Part shown: one piece after another, positions 34,208-44,333 of the stretch | How the letters are laid out: each line of letters begins with the position of its first letter | Position numbering within the stretch: the first letter of the stretch is position 1 | Source: Rhodoferax sp. | GTDB taxonomy: Bacteria; Pseudomonadota; Gammaproteobacteria; Burkholderiales; Burkholderiaceae_C | Direction: 5' to 3' | NCBI GenBank assembly: GCA_024236015.1 | Contig: JACKLK010000003.1 | Span: 310,001-374,000 of the forward strand | Length of the DNA: 64,000 bases | Notes under the pieces: model-generated | Databases searched by the model: none | Seen by the model: the letters and a program-made list of their open reading frames with translations, nothing else | What the model was told of the DNA's origin: nothing | Program-made: the position numbers and the translations under genes

Positions 34208-35035
34208 TCAGCCCTTCTCCCCGGGAACCCAGAATACCACTCGCCGCCTGATTGCACGGACACAGTAGTTCAATGTGATGCCTATGCAAGAAAGAATAAT
34301 CAAGAGGGCGAACACGGCAGCAGTTTGCATCTTGAATTGGGCTTGCAGGATCAAGACCCCAAGCCCGTTTTGAGCTCCAACAAACTCTCCGACAATGGCA
34401 CCCAACATGGCCATGACCACTGCGATTTCCAGACCTGTAAATATGCTTGGGAGGGCCGCCGGCAACAGCAACTTGAGGCGCATCTGCGAACGAGAAGCCC
34501 CATTTGCCCGAAACAAGTCAACCTGATCCGGATCGACGCTTTTCAATCCGTTGATGGTGTTGACCAGAACTGGAAAGAATGTAAGTAGCACAACAACGAC
34601 GATTTTTGAAGCAATGCCGAATCCAAACCAGATCACAAATAGCGGCGCAAGCGCAACCTTTGGAATTGATTGGATCGCAACGATGTACGGGTAGAAGGTG
34701 CGATACAGCAGAGTAACCTCAGACAAAAGGACACCAATCACGAGACCGGCGGTAGCGCCGATCAAGAGCCCGACACCTGCTTCCGTCAATGTGTAAACCG
34801 CATTGCTCAGGTAACGTCCGGTCGCATCTGGATCGAACAGAGCCCTGACGACTTCCTTCAATTCCGGCAAGACATACGATGGAACATCGACAAACCTAGG
34901 CAAGAAGTGCCAAGCGGTCAAGAAAAATATCAGGAAACCAACGGGCGCAACAGACTTGGCTACCAACGCTCGCCACTTCACTCCTATGGGTCGAGCCTGT
35001 CCATTGGATCGGACACCAACGTCATTCGCGCTCAT
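34208..35035 (-). CDS. NitT/TauT-type ABC transporter permease
   Basis: A 275-residue inner-membrane permease with about six hydrophobic segments and the ABC-coupling loop FRANGASRSQMRLKLLLPAALP, the EAA motif of the SsuC/TauC group. It should form a homodimer channel with the neighbouring ATPase and receive substrate from the binding protein at 37249-38361. Last gene of the operon; 27 bases after the ATPase gene. Family imports taurine, sulfonates, nitrate, thiamine precursors or aromatic acids. Confidence 0.9.
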   Translation of the reverse strand: MSANDVGVRSNGQARPIGVKWRALVAKSVAPVGFLIFFLTAWHFLPRFVDVPSYVLPELKEVVRALFDPDATGRYLSNAVYTLTEAGVGLLIGATAGLVIGVLLSEVTLLYRTFYPYIVAIQSIPKVALAPLFVIWFGFGIASKIVVVVLLTFFPVLVNTINGLKSVDPDQVDLFRANGASRSQMRLKLLLPAALPSIFTGLEIAVVMAMLGAIVGEFVGAQNGLGVLILQAQFKMQTAAVFALLIILSCIGITLNYCVRAIRRRVVFWVPGEKG

Positions 35036-35062
35036 TACATCTCCGTGGAATCAAGTTGATCA

Positions 35063-35872
35063 TCATGCTGCCTGCTTGAAGAAGCGTCGGATGTGGGAGC
35101 ACACATCGCCAAACTCAGCGTCCCCCAGAAGCTCAAGGTCGCGCATTGGGGCGAAAGGCACATCGACTATTTCCAGGATTCTGCCGGGGCGAGCGCTCAT
35201 GACCACCACGCGTTGCGACAGAAACACAGCCTCGGGAATGCTGTGCGTGATCAGGATCACCGTCTTCTTCGTAGCGATCCAAATCTTGTTGAGTTCCACA
35301 TTCAGGTTGTCTCGGCTCATTGCATCCAAGGCACCGAAGGGTTCATCCATCAAGAGCACCGACGGGTCGTGAATCAAGGCTCGGCATATGGCCGCACGCT
35401 GTTGCATTCCACCAGAAAGTTCACTCGGATATTTTTTCGCGAACTCTTCCAAGCCGACAAGGGCAAGCAGCCGTGCCGCCTCATCCCTGCTCTCCTGAGT
35501 GATCTTGCCTCGGAGCTCAATCGGCAACAGGACATTCTCTTCGACCGTGCGCCAAGGCAGGAGAACTGACTTCTGAAACACAACGCCCGTGTCACCTGCG
35601 CCGGGGCCAATCTTTTCGCCGCTCAACAGAGCAACACCACTCGAATGCGGAATAAGGCCAGACAGAATCCGAAGAATCGACGTCTTGCCACATCCACTAG
35701 GCCCCACTATTGACAAGAACTCTCCGCGTTGAACATCGAGATCGACATTCGCAAGCGCCTTGACATTTCCGCTCGAAGTCACGTACTCCTTGCCCAGATC
35801 TTTCAAATGAATCAAAGGCAAACCGCCGTGAACTTTTGGCTCGGTCGCGTGACCGGTTAAAACCTCACTCAT
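35063..35872 (-). CDS. NitT/TauT-type ABC transporter ATP-binding protein
   Basis: A 269-residue ATPase: Walker A GPSGCGKTS, Q-loop VVFQKSVLLPW, signature LSGGMQQR, Walker B VLLMDEPFGALD, and switch histidine in LITHSIPEA. It powers the importer with the permease downstream. Its start codon overlaps the stop of the amidohydrolase gene (ATGA), showing that enzyme and transporter are translated together. Confidence 0.92.
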   Translation of the reverse strand: MSEVLTGHATEPKVHGGLPLIHLKDLGKEYVTSSGNVKALANVDLDVQRGEFLSIVGPSGCGKTSILRILSGLIPHSSGVALLSGEKIGPGAGDTGVVFQKSVLLPWRTVEENVLLPIELRGKITQESRDEAARLLALVGLEEFAKKYPSELSGGMQQRAAICRALIHDPSVLLMDEPFGALDAMSRDNLNVELNKIWIATKKTVILITHSIPEAVFLSQRVVVMSARPGRILEIVDVPFAPMRDLELLGDAEFGDVCSHIRRFFKQAA

Positions 35873-37224
35873 CGGCCATCCACTCCACGTGTCAAGTCAA
35901 ATCCATAAATTTCAGCGGTGTTCTCGAAAAGGATTCTGGTTCCAAGCCATTCGACCTGCTTTGCAGTCCACACCCCCCTGTCACATCCATCATGCAGAAC
36001 GTGATTCAGCGTATCTCGGGCGTAATAGGCTGCCGCGACATGGTATTCCGGCGATCCAGTGTCCGAGCCAAACAGCAACTTGTTGGCGGGAAGTATTTCC
36101 AGCCACTCAGAGAGCTTTTGCCGCAGATAGAAATGATGCAGATACGGCATCCAAGAGAAGTCGATATAGACATTGCCGTAGGTCTGGGCCAAGGACGCAA
36201 GTTGACTCGAGTAGGGATAGCCGCCGTGCAACAGCGTTACCTTCAGCCGGTTCAATGATCGAGTGTTGAGAAACTCTTCAAGCTCGAATGGAGCGCTGTT
36301 GGCAATCAGCATCCCGGGCTCGGGGTGCCCCATTCCCACGTGAATCTGAACTGGGAGCGATGCCTCCACGGCATAGTTTGCAAGGCGAAAGATGATGAAG
36401 TCTTCCAGCTGCTTGGTCTGCACTTGCTTGCCGACAGCCAATGCTTCATAGACGGATTTCGCCTCAGCATAGGTTGCAGCGGAGAAGTTGATTTTCCGAA
36501 CGTAAGCAGACGCGATCTTCAGACCGACCGCGCCATTGGCGACGCGCCGACGGATCGAATGGTCCACAAACTGAAGGTAGGCATCAAAATCTTTGGGGCA
36601 CTCCGAGAGGCCCGACGCCTTGAGTTCGGTTTCCAAGACGGATGAAAATACACCGTGGAATCGCTGGAATTCCGTACCTCTTCCTGCCGCTTCGCGCGAA
36701 AAAAATGGATAAAGGTAAGGATCGACACGGAGTATCTGTCGATACCGCTTTGGATCCCATACAGCGCGGTCGATGTAAGGAACATCTGCCACCACGACCG
36801 GGGTGTTCGCCACACGAATCGCCTGATCGTAAGCATAAGAGGCGCCCTTTGCACTCCAGGCAAGTGCTGTTTCGCTGATCTCCTGATCGCTGGCCGTTTC
36901 GCCGTAAAGCAGATGCGCCCCCTTGTGGAGCGAAGTTTCGAAAAAGGTGGTTGACCGAAACTTCAAGCCCTCCTGCATCAGGCTCTCCGTTCGGTACCTC
37001 TTTTCAAGATCGTCAAGCGCGTCTGAATCACCCGCATTTCGCGCTGCAATGTACTGGACATACACCTCGGAAGGCACGTTTGATTCGAGGTGCGCCGTGG
37101 CGAAATATCTCTTTATTTGATCAATCGATCGAAACCGGCTGGCGGATGCGTGCGAATGATTGTCGATGGCGGGCATGCCACCAGTTATGTCAGGTACCGT
37201 CATACGAGAATTGTTCATCTCCAT
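35869..37224 (-). CDS. Amidohydrolase-superfamily protein (amidohydrolase 2 type)
   Basis: A metal-dependent barrel hydrolase of about 451 residues. The metal site parts are visible: HSH in PAIDNHSHAS, a lysine in GLKIASAYVR, histidines in PVQIHVGMGHPE and VTLLHGGYPYS, and the aspartate in LLFGSDTGSPE. This set is shared with FluG-like and decarboxylase-type amidohydrolases, which act on amides, lactones or aromatic carboxylates. The start is uncertain: ATG at 37224 is used; a TTG at 37248 directly after the upstream stop, with GGAAG before it, or an ATG at 37203 are possible. Embedded between transporter genes, it likely acts on the imported compound. Confidence 0.82.
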   Translation of the reverse strand: MEMNNSRMTVPDITGGMPAIDNHSHASASRFRSIDQIKRYFATAHLESNVPSEVYVQYIAARNAGDSDALDDLEKRYRTESLMQEGLKFRSTTFFETSLHKGAHLLYGETASDQEISETALAWSAKGASYAYDQAIRVANTPVVVADVPYIDRAVWDPKRYRQILRVDPYLYPFFSREAAGRGTEFQRFHGVFSSVLETELKASGLSECPKDFDAYLQFVDHSIRRRVANGAVGLKIASAYVRKINFSAATYAEAKSVYEALAVGKQVQTKQLEDFIIFRLANYAVEASLPVQIHVGMGHPEPGMLIANSAPFELEEFLNTRSLNRLKVTLLHGGYPYSSQLASLAQTYGNVYIDFSWMPYLHHFYLRQKLSEWLEILPANKLLFGSDTGSPEYHVAAAYYARDTLNHVLHDGCDRGVWTAKQVEWLGTRILFENTAEIYGFDLTRGVDGR

Positions 37225-37248
37225 GCCCGCGATTGAATTGCCACGCAA

Positions 37249-38361
37249 TCACTCCTTCCAGTTCTTTGCATCACGTTCAATCTCCGCTGGATCAAAGTCG
37301 TTGTATGACTCCACGAACTTATTGGTATACAGATCCGAAAGATCCATCGGGCTCTTGATGATCTTGGCAGATACAGCGAAACGATCCCACTCGGCAATCG
37401 CATCAGGCTCGTACTTACCCCAAGTCCGGGTCTTCATCGGGTCGCCAGCGATCAACAGTTCCAACCTGGCATTCAGGGCAATAAGGTCTTTTTTCAGTTC
37501 CTGCTCAACCGTTTGGCCAGCGGTTCGTGTCTGGGGATAAGCCTTGTACATGATCTTCAACGCCGCCGTCGGGTTAAGCGAAGTGAAGTAGGTGGCTTTC
37601 GCCATGGCCCTGCCGAAACGCTTGACGATATCGCCATTCTTTTCGATATATGCAGGAGTGGCATAGTAGGTTGTCGAGAACAGCTTCTCGGCATCCGGAT
37701 GGGTAAAGGTTCTCAGCTTTGTTCCCACTGCCCTCATTGCAGCGTACTCGGTATCCCACAGCGACAGCGCACCAACCCGGCCAGTTGTCAGTGCGTTCAA
37801 CGCCGCAGCACCCGTCCCGACGGCAACGTGTGAAAAGTCCTTGTCGACCTGAAGTCCTGCCTTGGCCAGAATCCCGTTGGCCAGGAGCAGGTTGCCACTT
37901 CCCAACGAGCTGTCGCCAATGACGACACCTTTGAAATCTGCAAGGGACTTGACTTTGCTTGAATCCAGCACCGCGATCGAACCTGTCGGGCGTCGGATGT
38001 AGTTGTAGATCAGAACAACCTTGCCATTTTTTCCTACTTGCTCACGGATCTGGAAGACTGGCTCAACCGTTGCACTGCCTATGTCGATCTGGCCGGACAG
38101 TGTGGCCTGGACCGTCGGCGCGGATCCACCCGTAAATATGATCTCAACATCAAGCCCTTCCTCACGAAAGTAGCCCTTGCCGATGGCAACTGCCATTGGC
38201 GCATTGTTCGCCCCCATTGCGGTAGGCAGCCCAAAAGTCACCTTGTCACTGGCCGCACTCGGTCCTGCCGCGACAGAAGCAAGCGGCACCGATGCCGCGC
38301 AAAGCGCAAACGCCGCAGTGGAGATGAATCGTTTTGATCGCTGAATGTAGGAAGTGGTCAT
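37249..38361 (-). CDS. NitT/TauT-type ABC transporter substrate-binding protein
   Basis: A 370-residue periplasmic protein with a signal peptide (FISTAAFALCAASVPLASVAA). The NMT1/SsuA-like fold is shown by APMAVAIGKGYFREEGLDVEI, FTGGSAPTVQATLSGQIDIG, ADFKGVVIGDSSLGSGN and LTTGRVGALSLWD. It is the first gene of the operon and sets substrate choice, which cannot be read from the sequence. The stop lies only a few bases before the amidohydrolase gene. Confidence 0.9.
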   Translation of the reverse strand: MTTSYIQRSKRFISTAAFALCAASVPLASVAAGPSAASDKVTFGLPTAMGANNAPMAVAIGKGYFREEGLDVEIIFTGGSAPTVQATLSGQIDIGSATVEPVFQIREQVGKNGKVVLIYNYIRRPTGSIAVLDSSKVKSLADFKGVVIGDSSLGSGNLLLANGILAKAGLQVDKDFSHVAVGTGAAALNALTTGRVGALSLWDTEYAAMRAVGTKLRTFTHPDAEKLFSTTYYATPAYIEKNGDIVKRFGRAMAKATYFTSLNPTAALKIMYKAYPQTRTAGQTVEQELKKDLIALNARLELLIAGDPMKTRTWGKYEPDAIAEWDRFAVSAKIIKSPMDLSDLYTNKFVESYNDFDPAEIERDAKNWKE

Positions 38362-38656
38362 AGTCGTGTTAGTTAGTGAAGCGACCCAAGGTAGGCCTAA
38401 ATAACATTGGCTTTGAACAAGCCGCGGTCTTGACTGGCGGTTGCACTATTCGATTCGCCCAAAGAAGGCCTGATCGGTGCGTCGGGAACTGATCTGCGCT
38501 TGCTTGGACAGCTGGATTTCGAAGTTACTGGGTATGGCCGGCTTGTCATAGCACTTTCCTTCTTTGGCCCTCAGGACTGGGACTCTCTGATGTCCAGTAC
38601 CCCTTAGGCAAATACAGTGTATCAGCGTTTTCACGCAGATGGAGATCTACTTTCAC
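38362..38656. other. Divergent control region of the island
   Basis: Roughly 300 bases between the binding-protein gene and the XRE-cupin gene, AT-richer than the surroundings. TTTCAC occurs twice on the plus strand (38629 and 38651, 22 bases apart). No gene or RNA was recognised. Confidence 0.35.
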
Positions 38657-38671
38657 TGATATGAAATATCA
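38657..38671 (+). promoter_or_regulatory. Inverted repeat at the XRE-cupin start, probable autoregulatory operator
   Basis: TGATAT, spacer GAA, ATATCA form a perfect 6+3+6 inverted repeat that ends two bases before the ATG of the regulator. XRE-type dimers often bind such short dyads. Its position over the start and the lack of any ribosome-binding site suggest a leaderless or very short-leader transcript shut off by its own product. Confidence 0.55.
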
Positions 38672-38673
38672 TA

Positions 38674-39249
38674 ATGTCCATGATGAGCGAAACTGCCCCA
38701 ATCGAAATTGCGCTTGGCGCCCGAATTCGGTCGTTGCGGCATCAGCGCAACGTCTCATTGACGGCAATGGCAAAGGCTTGCGGAAAGTCGGTGGGCTACG
38801 TCAGCCAGGTGGAGCGTGGCCTGTCGTCACCAACACTCAAGGAGGTGGCTCGTTTCGCTGAAATCCTGGGTACCAACATGTTGTCGCTGTTCGCGGACCC
38901 ACCCTCTGAAAAGGCCAAGTCCCCAGTCCGACTCGACAAAGATCGATCGTTCATCCCCTTTCGGGGAGAAGGCACATTGAAGCGCGTACTGACCCCCAAC
39001 AACGATGGCGCACTTCGGATGAATGTCATGCACGTCGGCCCGCATGGATCCTCTGGTGACGCGCTGTACACCCATGACGGCGAGGAGGCTGGTTTCGTGC
39101 TGAAAGGCGGCATATTGTTGACGGTCGGCGACACCGAGTACCAGCTCGGCGTTGGCGATAGCTTTCGCTTTTCAAGTCAGATTCCTCACGCGTTCCGCAA
39201 TGTTGGCGATGCGCCAGCGGAGATCGTGTGGGTCAACCTGGTGCAATAG
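38674..39249 (+). CDS. XRE-family regulator with C-terminal cupin sensor domain
   Basis: A 191-residue protein. The helix-turn-helix is at about 13-70 (LGARIRSLRHQRNVSLTAMAKACGKSVGYVSQVERG). The cupin barrel follows from about 110 (GPHGSSGDALYTHDGEEAGFVLKGGILLTVG, YQLGVGDSFRFSSQIPHAFRN). This architecture (PuuR/EutR-like) senses small molecules of the pathway it controls. Starts at 38674 and 38683 are both possible; neither has a ribosome site. Divergent from the importer operon, it is its most likely regulator. Confidence 0.88.
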   Translation: MSMMSETAPIEIALGARIRSLRHQRNVSLTAMAKACGKSVGYVSQVERGLSSPTLKEVARFAEILGTNMLSLFADPPSEKAKSPVRLDKDRSFIPFRGEGTLKRVLTPNNDGALRMNVMHVGPHGSSGDALYTHDGEEAGFVLKGGILLTVGDTEYQLGVGDSFRFSSQIPHAFRNVGDAPAEIVWVNLVQ

Positions 39250-39670
39250 CCTGCAGCGCCTACTGCGTTGACCGAGCACCTACGACGCGGTCCAGTTGTT
39301 CAATTCGCGCTCATCACCAAACTTGCGTCCCACGTTCAAGCATCTGCAACCATGCACAAATTTGATTTTGTGCACGAAAGCCTCCACGTGCCCCGAGTTC
39401 GGCACGGACTCGCGCGTAAAAATCCCTGGCCCAACTACGGCCCTCTTGCAATTGCCAACGACGCCATCGCTAACTAGGTAGCGCCAGCCCCGAGGCAATT
39501 GAACGCGGCCCACAGGCAAGGCCCACTGCTGTCAAGGGTTCGGTGGCATGTCCGCAACACGCATTCCGGCCGGCCATTTGGCAGATGGCTTTGTTTCTCA
39601 GGCAACAACGCTGATTCGAGTAGCTGACTCTATTTCGCGCGCACAACTGCGCGCCGCAAGCGCGCGACGG
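39250..39670. other. Gap downstream of glmS (attTn7 neighbourhood)
   Basis: About 420 bases without a supportable gene lie between the island's regulator and the glmS stop codon. In many bacteria Tn7-like elements and islands insert just past that stop. I found no Tn7 end, no tns gene and no repeat of the glmS 3' end. Composition shifts back to GC-rich near 39640. A possible inverted repeat of GCGCGC runs lies around 39635-39668. Confidence 0.45.
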
Positions 39671-41539
<1,869 letters not shown>

Positions 41540-41590
41540 AAAGAGAGCTCCTGCTGTAGTAGTGGCGCGATGGTACGGGCAGTCGCGAAA

Positions 41591-41608
41591 AATATTTCGC
41601 CAAATATT
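41591..41608. promoter_or_regulatory. AT-rich inverted repeat between glmS and the Lrp-type gene
   Basis: AATATTT, spacer CGCC, AAATATT make a perfect 7+4+7 inverted repeat. A second dyad, TTCAT ... ATGAA, spans about 41630-41651. Both lie in the divergent gap and fit the AT-rich, symmetrical sites bound by Lrp/AsnC proteins; the adjacent regulator is the obvious candidate. Confidence 0.5.
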
Positions 41609-41675
41609 GCACAAATTTGAATCATCGTTTCATGTCATCATTGATATGAACATTTATTTCATGGATGATCGATTC

Positions 41676-42185
41676 ATGGAACAAATCGAACTTGACGATA
41701 TCGACCTGCGTCTGCTCGAGCAGTTGCAGAACGACGCCTCGCTGAGCAACCTGGAACTGGCGCAGCGGGTCTTCACCTCGCCACCGACCTGCCTGCGGCG
41801 GGTCAAGCGTCTGCGCGAGGCCGGCGTCATCGAGCAACAGGTCGCGGTCCTGTCCGCCGACACGCTGGCGCCGATGCTCGGCCACGGACTGACCGCCATC
41901 GTGGAGATCTCGCTGGACCGTCAAGGTGCCGAATGGCTGGACGCGTTCGAGCAGCGGGTACAGGGCGACGACGCGGTCCAGCAGTGTTATCGCGTCTCGC
42001 CCGGCCCCGATTTCGTGCTGGTCGTGCACGCACCCGACATGCCGCAATACCATGCGCTGGCGCAGCGCCTGTTCACCAGCGACGCGAACGTGCGCAACGT
42101 CAAGGCCTTCTTCAGCGTCAAGCGCGCCAAGTTCGGCGCACGCCTGCCCTTGAGCCCGACCCTCAAGCCGCCAGCGGCAGGCTGA
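41676..42185 (+). CDS. Lrp/AsnC-family transcriptional regulator
   Basis: A regulator of about 169 residues. The helix-turn-helix (LDDIDLRLLEQLQNDASLSNLELAQRVF, SPPTCLRRVKRLREAGVI) is followed by the RAM ligand domain (LTAIVEISLDRQGAEWLDAFEQ, VQQCYRVSPGPDFVLVVHAPD). ATGs at 41646, 41661 and 41676 are all in frame; the last fits family length and has GGA about eleven bases upstream. Divergent from glmS. The 3' end overlaps the convergent histidine kinase gene by 23 bases. Confidence 0.88.
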   Translation: MEQIELDDIDLRLLEQLQNDASLSNLELAQRVFTSPPTCLRRVKRLREAGVIEQQVAVLSADTLAPMLGHGLTAIVEISLDRQGAEWLDAFEQRVQGDDAVQQCYRVSPGPDFVLVVHAPDMPQYHALAQRLFTSDANVRNVKAFFSVKRAKFGARLPLSPTLKPPAAG

Positions 42186-42921
42186 AGCTGATCCGGCAAC
42201 CCTGCCCGGGCTCGCCATGGGCACGGATCTGCCCGCCGTGGCGCTCGACCACGCGGCGTGCCAACGCCAGGCCGACACCGATGCCGTCGAACTCGCGCGC
42301 GCTGTGCAGGCTCTGGAACACGCGGAACAGCCGGTCCTGCATGCGCGGATCGAAGCCGACGCCGTTGTCCTGCACATGGATCTCGCACATGCCGGGCGCC
42401 TCCAGCGGCGTCCAGCCGATCGTGATCTCGGCCAGGTCGCGGTCGCGGCTGAACTTGATCGCGTTGTCGACCAGGCAGGTCAGCAACTGGTTCAGCAAGG
42501 CCAGGTCGCCGTGCACCCGCGGCAGGTCGGGCGCCACATGCCAGCGCAGCGCACGCCCCTCGCAGGCCGGCTCCAGGTGGTGGCGCACGTCGTCCAGCAA
42601 CGCGCCCAGGTCGACCACGGCCGGTTGCAGCACCGCGCGGCCGACGCGCGAGAGCTCCATCAGCCCGTCCATCAGGCGGCCCATCCGGGTCGCAGCGCCG
42701 GCCGCGGTATCCAGGTGATCTGCGATCGCGGGGTCCAGCGCGTCGCCCAGGTCTTCGCGCGCGATGCGCAGATACGCGGTCACATGGCGCAAGGAGGCGC
42801 GCAGGTCGTGCGAGACCGAATAGGTGAAATCCTCCAGCGCCAGCTGCACCTGGGCCAGTTCACGCTCGAGCTGATCGACACGCTGACGCAGATCGACCGG
42901 CCTGCCGTCGGAACCGCTCAT
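42163..42921 (-). CDS. Soluble histidine kinase without a sensor domain
   Basis: A kinase of about 252 residues. After a short coiled segment (LRQRVDQLERELAQVQLALEDF) comes the dimerisation/phosphoacceptor motif SVSHDLRASLRHVTAY (H-box) and the ATPase domain with N-box NQLLTCLVDNAIKFS, G1 DNGVGFD, F-box RLFRVFQSLH and G2 GIGVGLALARRVV. No membrane helix, PAS or GAF domain is present, as in bacteriophytochrome-like output modules. The ATG at 42921 overlaps the glmU stop (ATGA); 42939 is an alternative start. No response regulator is in the window. Confidence 0.83.
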   Translation of the reverse strand: MSGSDGRPVDLRQRVDQLERELAQVQLALEDFTYSVSHDLRASLRHVTAYLRIAREDLGDALDPAIADHLDTAAGAATRMGRLMDGLMELSRVGRAVLQPAVVDLGALLDDVRHHLEPACEGRALRWHVAPDLPRVHGDLALLNQLLTCLVDNAIKFSRDRDLAEITIGWTPLEAPGMCEIHVQDNGVGFDPRMQDRLFRVFQSLHSAREFDGIGVGLALARRVVERHGGQIRAHGEPGQGCRISFSLPLAA

Positions 42922-44333
42922 TTCTTCGGTCGTTTCCATCCGGCAATCGTGGTCTGGCGGCCGCGCGCCACACTGAGTGCACCCGGCGCCGTGTCCTTGG
43001 TGATGGTCGAGCCGCCGCCCACCGTGCCGCCGGCGCCGAGCGTGACAGGTGCGACCAGCACGCAGTTGCTGCCCACGTGCACGTCGTCCTCGATCACCGT
43101 GCGGTGCTTGAACGCGCCGTCGTAGTTGGCGGTGATGCTGCCGGCGCCGTAGTTGACGCGTTCGCCCACCGTCGCGTCGCCCAGGTAGGCCAGATGATTG
43201 GCCTTGGCACCCTTGGCCAGCGTGGAGTTCTTGACCTCGACGAAATTGCCGATGTGCACCTCGGCACCCAGCTGCGCTCCCGGACGCAGGCGCGCAAACG
43301 GGCCGACCAGGGCGCCGGCACCGACCGTGACGCCGGTTTTCTCGCCGTCGATGTGGGTGAAGGGATGGATCACCGCACCGGCCTCGATCCGGGCATTGGC
43401 GATGACGCAGTTGGCTCCGATGCGCACGTCGTCGCCCAGCTCAACCGTGCCCTCGAAGACGCAGTTGACGTCGATCGCCACGTCCTGCCCGCACTGCAGT
43501 TCGCCGCGCACGTCGATGCGCGCCGGGTCGGACAGGCGCACGCCCTGCTCCATCAGCCGCGTCGCCTGGCGCTGCTGGTAGGCCCGCTCGAGCTCGGCCA
43601 GTTGCACCGGGCTGTTGACCCCGGCCACCTGCACCGCGTCATGGATGCGGTGCGCCACCACCGGCACGCCGTCGGCAACGGCGAACTTGACGATGTCGGT
43701 CAGGTAATACTCCTTCTGCGCGTTCTTGTTGTCCAGCCGCGCCAGCCAGGTCTTGAGCAGTCGCGCCGGCACCGCCATGATGCCGCTGTAGATCTCGCGG
43801 ATCGACAGCTGCTCGGGCGTGGCGTCCTTCTGCTCCACGATGGCCCGCACCGGAGCACTGTCGCCACCGCCATCGCGCACGATGCGCCCATAACCCGCGG
43901 GGTTTTCCAGCTCCAGCGTCAGCAAGGCCAGCTTGTCGCCGCCGCCCAGTGCGATCAGGTCGCGCAGCGTCTGCGCCTGGGTCAACGGCACGTCGCCGCT
44001 GAGCACCACCACCGTGCCATCGTCGGGCAGCACCGGCGCCGCCTGCTGCACCGCGTGCCCGGTGCCGAGCTGCGGCTCCTGGCGCACACATTGCAGCTGC
44101 AACGACGACGCCAGGCCGCCGGCGGGGCCGCAGGCGGCCTCCACCCTCTCGGCGCCGTGGCCGGTGATCAGCACCGCGTTGCGGGCCCCGAGCTCGGCGG
44201 CGGTGGCCAATACATGGTGCACCAGAGCACGTCCCGCCAATGGGTGCAATACTTTGGGCAACCGGCTCTTCATCCGGGTTCCCTTGCCCGCGGCCATGAT
44301 GACCACATCCACGATGCCAACACTAGATTCCAT
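42918..44333 (-). CDS. glmU: Bifunctional GlmU: glucosamine-1-phosphate acetyltransferase / N-acetylglucosamine-1-phosphate uridyltransferase
   Basis: A 471-residue cytosolic enzyme making UDP-GlcNAc. The N-terminal nucleotidyltransferase carries VDVVIMAAGKGTRMKSRLPK (ending near residue 28), SGDVPLTQAQTLRDL and YYLTDIVKFAVADG. The C-terminal left-handed helix has many hexapeptide repeats (VELGDDVRIGANCVIAN, GAGSITANYDGAFKHRT, GSNCVLVAPVTLGAGG). CAGGGAT precedes the ATG. Its start overlaps that of the divergent lipoprotein gene by 20 bases if the latter starts at 44314. Confidence 0.97.
   Translation of the reverse strand: MESSVGIVDVVIMAAGKGTRMKSRLPKVLHPLAGRALVHHVLATAAELGARNAVLITGHGAERVEAACGPAGGLASSLQLQCVRQEPQLGTGHAVQQAAPVLPDDGTVVVLSGDVPLTQAQTLRDLIALGGGDKLALLTLELENPAGYGRIVRDGGGDSAPVRAIVEQKDATPEQLSIREIYSGIMAVPARLLKTWLARLDNKNAQKEYYLTDIVKFAVADGVPVVAHRIHDAVQVAGVNSPVQLAELERAYQQRQATRLMEQGVRLSDPARIDVRGELQCGQDVAIDVNCVFEGTVELGDDVRIGANCVIANARIEAGAVIHPFTHIDGEKTGVTVGAGALVGPFARLRPGAQLGAEVHIGNFVEVKNSTLAKGAKANHLAYLGDATVGERVNYGAGSITANYDGAFKHRTVIEDDVHVGSNCVLVAPVTLGAGGTVGGGSTITKDTAPGALSVARGRQTTIAGWKRPKK

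Larger units (their letters stand above)
34208..39249. other. Low-GC accessory island: ABC importer, amidohydrolase, XRE-cupin regulator
   Basis: Five genes with clearly lower G+C than both flanks (27/60 in the line at 37321 against 43/60 at 50161). They make a self-contained uptake-and-degradation unit: permease, ATPase, amidohydrolase and binding protein on the minus strand, and the regulator divergent. The right flank is the region just downstream of the glmS stop codon, a known insertion hotspot. No transposase or integrase remains, so acquisition is inferred from composition and position only. Confidence 0.65.

Noticed and set aside
39250..39670. Tn7 insertion with tns genes
   Set aside because: The glmS-downstream position invited it, but no TnsABCD-like protein and no Tn7 end sequence was found, so only an island of unknown mechanism is claimed.
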